Assembly: GCA_016866305.1 (NCBI GenBank)
Contig: VGMX01000009.1
Coordinates: forward strand, 20,184 to 84,183
Direction of reading: 5' to 3'
Source: Chlorobiota bacterium
GTDB taxonomy: Bacteria; Bacteroidota; Chlorobiia; Chlorobiales; Chlorobiaceae
DNA: 64,000 bases
Numbering within the stretch: the stretch's first letter is position 1; each line of letters begins with the position of its first letter. Position numbers and translations under genes: made by a program. This document shows positions 58,613-64,000 of the stretch, piece after piece. Below the pieces are notes generated by a model that was given only the letters and a program-made list of their open reading frames with translations, made no database searches and had not been told where the DNA came from.

Positions 58613-60171
58613 TACCGGGTTTACATGCATCCATGCCGGAAGCACCCGTTCTTCTTGCAGATATTCTTCGTGAGGTCGGTTTCCTGGAGCTATCCGGCAA
58701 TCGTGATCGAAATGTCGCTGCAGTATCGCTGACAGCCGATTCCCGGAGTGTTGTGCCGGGATCGCTGTTTGTTGCCGTGCGGGGTTATGCAACCGACGGG
58801 CACCATTATATCGGGACGGCGGTTCGAAACGGAGCCGGAGCGGTCATTTGCGAAACATTGCCGGTTCATGCCGATCCGGAAGTGCTGTTCATCAGGGTTG
58901 CCGATTCGAGGAGGGCTCTTGCTGAAGCCGCACGTGCATTCTACGCTCACGCATCCGACAGGCTCATGCTGATCGGAGTGACCGGCACGAACGGAAAGAC
59001 CACAACGGCTCGCCTGATTACCGGAATGCTCGATTCCTGCGGGATCAAGACCGGCTATATCGGCACCGGACTCTGCAGGACAGGCGAAACCGACATCCCG
59101 CTCGAACGCACCACCCCTGAGGCCCATGAACTGCAGCGGCTTTTTTCCATCATGCTGGCTGCTGGCTGCCGGGCAGCGGTCATGGAGGTTTCTTCCCATG
59201 CGCTTGTGCTCCAGAGGACTCACGGGCTCAGGTTCCGTGGAGCTGTTTTCACCAATCTGAGCAGCGAGCATCTGGATTTTCATCGTACCATGGAGGAGTA
59301 TGCTGCGGCCAAACAACTGCTGTTTGCCCAGCTTGACGAGAATGGGTTTGCGGTATTCAACAGTGATGACCCCCATGCATCGCTGATGGCCGCAACAGTG
59401 CCGGAGAGCAGGCGGTTCTGCTGTACCCTCCAGCCGGAGGCAGCAAGTCTGCTTTCCTGCGGCACTGTGTTTTCAGCCAGGGTAACGGCCAGATCGGTTG
59501 CATCATCGACCGTTGAGCTGCATTTTCCCGGTGTGGTGAAGACGATCCATACGGAACTTCCCGGAAGGTACAACGTGATGAATCTGCTTGAAGCCGCAGC
59601 TGCCGGCTCGGGTATGGGGATGGCGGCGGATGCGGTTGCCGGTGCTCTTGCACGGCCGTTCAGTATTCCAGGCAGGATGGAGCGGATTCAGGATGCCTCC
59701 GGCATGCGGACTGCATTTGTGGATTATGCCCATACTCCTGATGCGCTTGACAAGGCCCTTTCCACCCTCAGGGAGCTCAAGAGCCCGCAGTCCCGTCTTG
59801 TCGTGGTGTTTGGCTGCGGAGGAAACCGGGACAGGCTGAAGCGCCCGGAGATGGGCAGGATTGCCTCGGAAGCGGCTGATTTTGTGTTTCTGACCTCGGA
59901 TAATCCAAGGGATGAGAATCCGGAGCAGATTCTCGACGAGATCGAAAGCGGCATGAGATCCCGCCGGTTCAGAAGAATTACCGGAAGGGAAGAGGCCATC
60001 AGGGCTGCGGTCGCGTATCTCCTTCCGGGTGATGTGCTGCTGGTGGCCGGAAAAGGCCATGAAACGTACCAGGAGATCGCAGGCAGAAAGCATTTTTTCT
60101 CCGATCAGCAGATTCTCGGGGAGTGCCTTCGTGGCGGTGCTTCCAGGACAACCCAAAAGGAGTCCGTATGA
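58609..60171 (+). CDS. murE: UDP-MurNAc-L-Ala-D-Glu:meso-diaminopimelate ligase MurE
   Basis: A 520-residue Mur ligase. The N-terminal domain has 'TADSRSVVPGSLFVAVRGYA'. The ATP loop is 'LIGVTGTNGKTTTARLITGM'. 'AAVMEVSSHALVLQRTHGLR' and 'AVFTNLSSEHLDFHRTMEEY' complete the central domain. The C-terminal domain carries 'FLTSDNPRDENPEQILDEIE', the DNPR motif that marks meso-diaminopimelate (not lysine) specificity. Peptidoglycan is therefore diaminopimelate-type, consistent with dapD in this window. It overlaps ftsI and murF by 4 bases each. Confidence 0.96.
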   Translation: MIPGLHASMPEAPVLLADILREVGFLELSGNRDRNVAAVSLTADSRSVVPGSLFVAVRGYATDGHHYIGTAVRNGAGAVICETLPVHADPEVLFIRVADSRRALAEAARAFYAHASDRLMLIGVTGTNGKTTTARLITGMLDSCGIKTGYIGTGLCRTGETDIPLERTTPEAHELQRLFSIMLAAGCRAAVMEVSSHALVLQRTHGLRFRGAVFTNLSSEHLDFHRTMEEYAAAKQLLFAQLDENGFAVFNSDDPHASLMAATVPESRRFCCTLQPEAASLLSCGTVFSARVTARSVASSTVELHFPGVVKTIHTELPGRYNVMNLLEAAAAGSGMGMAADAVAGALARPFSIPGRMERIQDASGMRTAFVDYAHTPDALDKALSTLRELKSPQSRLVVVFGCGGNRDRLKRPEMGRIASEAADFVFLTSDNPRDENPEQILDEIESGMRSRRFRRITGREEAIRAAVAYLLPGDVLLVAGKGHETYQEIAGRKHFFSDQQILGECLRGGASRTTQKESV

Positions 60172-61586
60172 AAGGAGTGCTTGGTATCGATGACCTTCGT
60201 CGGCTCGGCCGTATCGTTGTGCAGGGAGGTGAGGAGACGGTTCTGCACCTGGCCGAACCGGTTGTCGTCATCGATTCTCGCAAGGTCAGGGGCGGAGAGG
60301 TGTTTGTGGCTCTCGGAGGGGAGCGCACCGACGGGCACCGTTATATCGACGAGGTGTTTGCGCAAGGGGCAAGCTGGGCGGTAGTCTCCGAGGAGTGGTA
60401 TGCAGCAATGCCCTCCGGAACCGGAGGAGGCGATCGAAAATATCTGGTGGTCAGGGATACGGTCGAGGGGCTGCAGCAACTGGCGGAAGCCTATCGGGCC
60501 ACCTTTTCCATTCCGGTGCTTGCCGTGGGCGGAAGCAACGGAAAAACCACCACCAAGGAACTGGTTGCTTCAGTCCTCGGCACGGGTTTCAGGGTGCATA
60601 TGAGCAAGGGTAATCTGAACAACCATCTCGGTGTTCCCCTGACGCTACTGGCGATGAGAAACGATACGGAAGTGGCGGTTGTCGAAATGGGTATCAACCA
60701 TCCCGGTGAAATGGAGCTGCTTGCATCCATCGCCCGGCCTACCCATGGGCTGCTGACCAATATCGGCCATGAGCACCTTGAATTTCTGCACGATCTTGCC
60801 GGTGTTGCTGCCGCAGAGACAAAGCTATTCGAATACCTCGACACGCATGGAGGCACCTGTTTTGTCAACACCGGGGACCCCTGGCTGAAAGCGGCGGCTG
60901 CCGGACTTGAGCGGAAGGTCTTGTATGGTCTGGAGGAGTCAGCCCAAACCAGTCCGCATGCAGAATCCATTGTTCTTGACGCCTTCGGGCGGGCATCGTT
61001 CCGTCTGTGTTCAGGAACCGGTTGCGTACCGGTAGTGCTCAGGCTTACCGGCCGCCATAATGTCGTCAATGCTCTGGCCGCCGCTGCCGTGGGCAGTTAT
61101 TTCGGTTTGTCCCTCGGAAGCATACAAGAAGGCCTTGAAAAACTGCAGCCGGCTTCGGGGTGGAAACGGATGGAATTTCAGGAAGCCGACGGAATCATGG
61201 TGGTCAATGACACCTATAACGCCAATCCCGATTCGGTAAGGCTGGCCATCGATCTGCTTGGCGAATTGCGGTGTCCCGGCAGAAAAATAGCCGTGCTTGG
61301 CGACATGCTCGAACTTGGGCCTTCGGCAGCGCTTGAACATGAAAAGATAGGCAGGTATATTCAGCAGAGCGCAATCGATCTGCTCTTCACCTTCGGAGAT
61401 CTTGCCAGGCTGTATGCTGTAGGGAACGAATCTCGGCTGAATGGCCATTTCGAGCGTCGCGACGAGCTTTTCCGAGCGCTGTCGAAGGTTGTCGTCCCGG
61501 GAGATGCCCTGCTTTTCAAGGGTTCCCGGGGCATGAAACTCGAAGAGGTCGCCGATGCCCTTTGTCAAGAGAGAACAAAACCGTAG
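60168..61586 (+). CDS. murF: UDP-MurNAc-tripeptide D-alanyl-D-alanine ligase MurF
   Basis: A 472-residue Mur ligase adding D-Ala-D-Ala. 'VVIDSRKVRGGEVFVALGGE' opens the substrate domain. The ATP loop is 'IPVLAVGGSNGKTTTKELVA'. 'VAVVEMGINHPGEMELLASI' and 'ARPTHGLLTNIGHEHLEFLH' are MurF-typical, and the C-terminal domain has 'DGIMVVNDTYNANPDSVRLA' and 'KIAVLGDMLELGPSAALEHE'. The ATG at 60168 overlaps the murE stop (ATGA), making the pair translationally coupled. Confidence 0.96.
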   Translation: MKGVLGIDDLRRLGRIVVQGGEETVLHLAEPVVVIDSRKVRGGEVFVALGGERTDGHRYIDEVFAQGASWAVVSEEWYAAMPSGTGGGDRKYLVVRDTVEGLQQLAEAYRATFSIPVLAVGGSNGKTTTKELVASVLGTGFRVHMSKGNLNNHLGVPLTLLAMRNDTEVAVVEMGINHPGEMELLASIARPTHGLLTNIGHEHLEFLHDLAGVAAAETKLFEYLDTHGGTCFVNTGDPWLKAAAAGLERKVLYGLEESAQTSPHAESIVLDAFGRASFRLCSGTGCVPVVLRLTGRHNVVNALAAAAVGSYFGLSLGSIQEGLEKLQPASGWKRMEFQEADGIMVVNDTYNANPDSVRLAIDLLGELRCPGRKIAVLGDMLELGPSAALEHEKIGRYIQQSAIDLLFTFGDLARLYAVGNESRLNGHFERRDELFRALSKVVVPGDALLFKGSRGMKLEEVADALCQERTKP

Positions 61587-61598
61587 CTGTAAAAAGGA

Positions 61599-62705
61599 AT
61601 GCTGTACTATATCCTGAAATACCTGAACGACAGGTTCGATCCCCCGGGGCTCGGTGTTGTCGAGTACCTTACCTTCAGGGCAAGCGCGGCAGCGGTAACT
61701 GCGCTACTCATCTGCCTTGTTGCCGGTCCGGGTTTCATCCGCTATCTCAAGGGGCGCATCGTCGAGCCGGTAAAGGAGGAAGCCCCTCCCGAGCACCGCA
61801 AGAAGCAGGATCTTCCCACCATGGGCGGGCTCCTCATCATAGCGGCTATTGAGATAGCGGTTTTTCTCTGGGCGCGGTTCGACGATCCTCACGTCTGGCT
61901 TATCATGCTCGCGGTATTCTGGATGGGCGCTATCGGTTTCCTTGACGATTACATGAAGGTGGTGCTGAAGGTAAAGGGTGGACTTCCTCCCCGCTACAAG
62001 CTGATCGGGCAGGTTTTGCTTGGACTCTTCATCGGTCTCTATACCTGGTTCGACCCGGCATTCTCGGTTCTGCTTTCTACGACCACGGTACCTTTTTTCA
62101 AGAACCTCACCATCGATTACGGTATTTTCTATATCCCGGTTGTGATTTTCATCATTACGGCGGTCTCGAATGCCGTGAACCTTACCGACGGCCTTGATGG
62201 CCTTGCTTCCGGCAGTTCGGCCATTGTTGTTTTCGCCCTCGGCGGTTTCGCTTATCTTGCCGGCAACGCCGTTTATGCGGCATATCTCAGTATTCCCTTT
62301 ATTCCCGGCGGTGGCGAGATCGCCGTGGTTTCGATGGCGATTGTGATGGCCTGCGTAGGGTTCCTCTGGTTCAACTCGAACCCTGCGGAGGTGTTCATGG
62401 GTGATACCGGGTCGCTGGCCCTCGGCAGCGCCATTGCCGTTATCGCGCTGCTGATCAAACAGGAGCTTCTTCTGCCTGTTTTGGCAGGTGTTTTCTTTCT
62501 CGAAACCCTTTCGGTTTCTTTGCAGGTGCTGTATTTCAAGTATACCAGAATGCGTTTCGGACAGGGGCGCAGGATTTTTCTCATGGCGCCCCTGCACCAT
62601 CATTTCCAGTTGAAGGGGTGGCCGGAACAGAAGATCGTTATCAGGTTCTGGATTATCACCATCCTGTTTTTTCTTGCAAGTCTCATGACATTGAAACTCC
62701 GGTAG
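61599..62705 (+). CDS. mraY: phospho-N-acetylmuramoyl-pentapeptide transferase MraY
   Basis: A 368-residue polytopic enzyme that makes lipid I. About ten TM segments; the signatures are '[20 protein letters not shown]' (acidic/TMGG), '[20 protein letters not shown]' (aspartate pair), '[20 protein letters not shown]' (NLTDGLDGL) and the C-terminal '[20 protein letters not shown]' (PHHHHF). It is 12 bases after murF and 12 bases before murD. Confidence 0.97.
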   Translation: MLYYILKYLNDRFDPPGLGVVEYLTFRASAAAVTALLICLVAGPGFIRYLKGRIVEPVKEEAPPEHRKKQDLPTMGGLLIIAAIEIAVFLWARFDDPHVWLIMLAVFWMGAIGFLDDYMKVVLKVKGGLPPRYKLIGQVLLGLFIGLYTWFDPAFSVLLSTTTVPFFKNLTIDYGIFYIPVVIFIITAVSNAVNLTDGLDGLASGSSAIVVFALGGFAYLAGNAVYAAYLSIPFIPGGGEIAVVSMAIVMACVGFLWFNSNPAEVFMGDTGSLALGSAIAVIALLIKQELLLPVLAGVFFLETLSVSLQVLYFKYTRMRFGQGRRIFLMAPLHHHFQLKGWPEQKIVIRFWIITILFFLASLMTLKLR

Positions 62706-62717
62706 CGCAGGTTCGGC

Positions 62718-64000
62718 ATGGATGTAAAAGGCAAAAAAGTATCGGTTCTCGGCGCCAGGCGCAGCGGTATGGCTGCAGCCATGCTGCTGGCAGCGAAAGG
62801 CGCATCCGTTTTTGTGAGTGAACTCGGCAAGTTCTCTGCCGAGGAGGAGGCAGGCCTGGTGAAACTCGGTATCGACCGGGAGCAGGAGGGGCATTCCCTC
62901 AGGGTCTGTGAAGCCGATTTCTGTGTCGTGAGCCCGGGCATACCCCGTTCAGCGGCGGTTGTCCGCATGGTTCTCGAACGGGGCATTCCCCTATTCAGCG
63001 AGATCGAGCTTGCCAGCTGGTTCTGCAGGGCAAGAATCGCCGGCATAACCGGCACGGACGGCAAGACCACGACATCAACGCTGCTGCACCTGATTGCTCA
63101 GGCTGACGGCACAGCTCTCGGTTACCGGGCGTTCAGTGCCGGAAACATCGGCGTGCCGTTTTCCTCGCTGGTGCTCGACATGGCTCCGGGTGATATCGCC
63201 GTCGTCGAGCTGAGCAGCTACCAGCTCGAGGGGTGCGAAAGCTTCAGGCCCGATGTCGCCGTGATCACCAATATCACCCCGGATCATCTCGACCGTTATC
63301 ATGGAGACATGCGGCTTTATGCTGCGGCAAAGTTCCGGATTCATGCCAGACAGCGCGCTTCCGATACCCTGGTTTACAATTTTGACGATCCGCTGCTCAG
63401 GGATCATTTTACCGGCGGGGACCGGTTTTTCCCTTTCCGCACCGTACCGTTCGGTATCGGGGATGATGTTCTCCGCAGCGGTTTTTCCGAAGCATTCGTC
63501 TCGGACGGAGCCGGAACGATTTCGCACTGGAAGGACGGCACGACTGAGCCGGTCATTGCAGGAGAGGAGTTCCTGAAAAGCAGTTTCCGGGGGAGGCATA
63601 ACCTCTACAACACCCTTGCCGCGGTTGCTGCAGCCGATGCGCTTGGAATAGGCCGGAATGCCGTGCGGACAGCGCTATCCGCATTCTGCGGCGTCGAACA
63701 CCGTCAGGAGTTCGTGCGCACCCTTGATGGTGTCGAATGGATCAACGATTCAAAAGCCACCAATATCAATGCTCTGCTTCAGGCGCTCAATGCCGTCCCG
63801 GGCAAGATTGTGCTGATAGCCGGAGGCCGGGACAAAGGCAACGACTATTCTGCTCTTCTGCCTGTCATCCGCCAGAAGGTCTCGGCGGTCATTGCCATCG
63901 GAGAGGCCAAAGAGAGCATCTGCCGCGCATTCGAAGGGGCTGCAGATACGGTGCGTGCAGGGGGCCTCAAGGAGGCTGTAATTCTTGCAAGGAAGGCCGC
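62718..64000 (+). CDS. murD: UDP-MurNAc-L-alanine:D-glutamate ligase MurD (cut by window end)
   Basis: 427 codons of a MurD ligase are present before the window ends, with no stop; about 30 more residues are expected. The N-terminal nucleotide-like domain is 'KKVSVLGARRSGMAAAMLLA'. The ATP loop 'ARIAGITGTDGKTTTSTLLH' has the GTDGKTT of MurD. 'VAVVELSSYQLEGCESFRPD' and 'VAVITNITPDHLDRYHGDMR' follow. The C-terminal domain has 'EWINDSKATNINALLQALNA' and 'IVLIAGGRDKGNDYSALLPV'. The ATG at 62718 is 12 bases after mraY. Confidence 0.96.
   Translation, partial: MDVKGKKVSVLGARRSGMAAAMLLAAKGASVFVSELGKFSAEEEAGLVKLGIDREQEGHSLRVCEADFCVVSPGIPRSAAVVRMVLERGIPLFSEIELASWFCRARIAGITGTDGKTTTSTLLHLIAQADGTALGYRAFSAGNIGVPFSSLVLDMAPGDIAVVELSSYQLEGCESFRPDVAVITNITPDHLDRYHGDMRLYAAAKFRIHARQRASDTLVYNFDDPLLRDHFTGGDRFFPFRTVPFGIGDDVLRSGFSEAFVSDGAGTISHWKDGTTEPVIAGEEFLKSSFRGRHNLYNTLAAVAAADALGIGRNAVRTALSAFCGVEHRQEFVRTLDGVEWINDSKATNINALLQALNAVPGKIVLIAGGRDKGNDYSALLPVIRQKVSAVIAIGEAKESICRAFEGAADTVRAGGLKEAVILARKA

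Noticed and set aside
61704..62894. 396-codon open frame opposite mraY and murD
   Set aside because: It crosses a gene boundary of the real cluster and has no recognisable domain.

Overview
The window comes from a green sulfur bacterium (Chlorobiaceae: Chlorobium, Pelodictyon, Chlorobaculum or Prosthecochloris; I cannot name the species). The evidence is the combination of a bacteriochlorophyll geranylgeranyl reductase (bchP), flavocytochrome c sulfide dehydrogenase (fccAB) beside soxYZ, TusA/DsrE-type sulfur carriers, atpDC standing apart from other ATP synthase genes, a family B DNA polymerase beside the origin, and a diaminopimelate-type cell wall cluster.

Layout. 1-8.5 kb is an accessory stretch in decay. 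It holds a sulfur-handling group (dsrE2, tusA, a DUF1634 protein, a TauE/SafE exporter) between three broken genes: a methyltransferase disrupted by a 5-bp duplication, an iron-sulfur oxidoreductase subunit cut by an IS fragment, and a FadL-type porin with several frameshifts. 8.5-30.6 kb is mostly conserved housekeeping: pckG, a TlpA-like thioredoxin, tRNA-Thr(CGT), atpDC, an LD-carboxypeptidase, clpS, glyQS, bchP with a Ycf49-like membrane protein, ctpA, dapD, RNase E/G, rnhB, yraN, gyrB, a SurA-like isomerase and secDF. 30.7-33.3 kb is a compact soxY-soxZ-fccA-fccB operon. 33.5-44 kb is the replication-origin region: mnmG with a perfect parS site, polB, a flavodiiron protein, then dciA, recF, dnaN and dnaA on the minus strand, with DnaA boxes on both sides of dnaA. 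44-50 kb, rightward from the origin, carries rpmH-rnpA-yidD-yidC, a PAP2 phosphatase, a ROK kinase and an RlmD-type methyltransferase. 49.7-54.4 kb (minus) carries a YkvA-like protein, a rhomboid protease, pgk, mltG, chorismate mutase and a NYN-domain protein. 54.6-64 kb is the mra/dcw cluster: mraZ-rsmH-ftsL-ftsI-murE-murF-mraY-murD (cut by the window end).

The most interesting signal is regulatory. A 22-bp AT-rich near-palindrome, TATATAA-N8-TTATATA with spacer consensus close to CCANAYAA, lies upstream of the soxYZ-fccAB operon, tusA-dsrE2 and the broken iron-sulfur subunit gene. Weaker versions precede the broken porin and a small ORF at 1.0-1.25 kb. At tusA and the porin the site abuts a recognisable -10 hexamer. 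I infer a common repressor controlling a sulfur-compound regulon. The regulator itself is not visible in the window. The soxYZ-fccAB operon is also unusual: it has no soxXA or soxB, and its SoxY ends in a bare cysteine instead of the canonical GGCGG arm.
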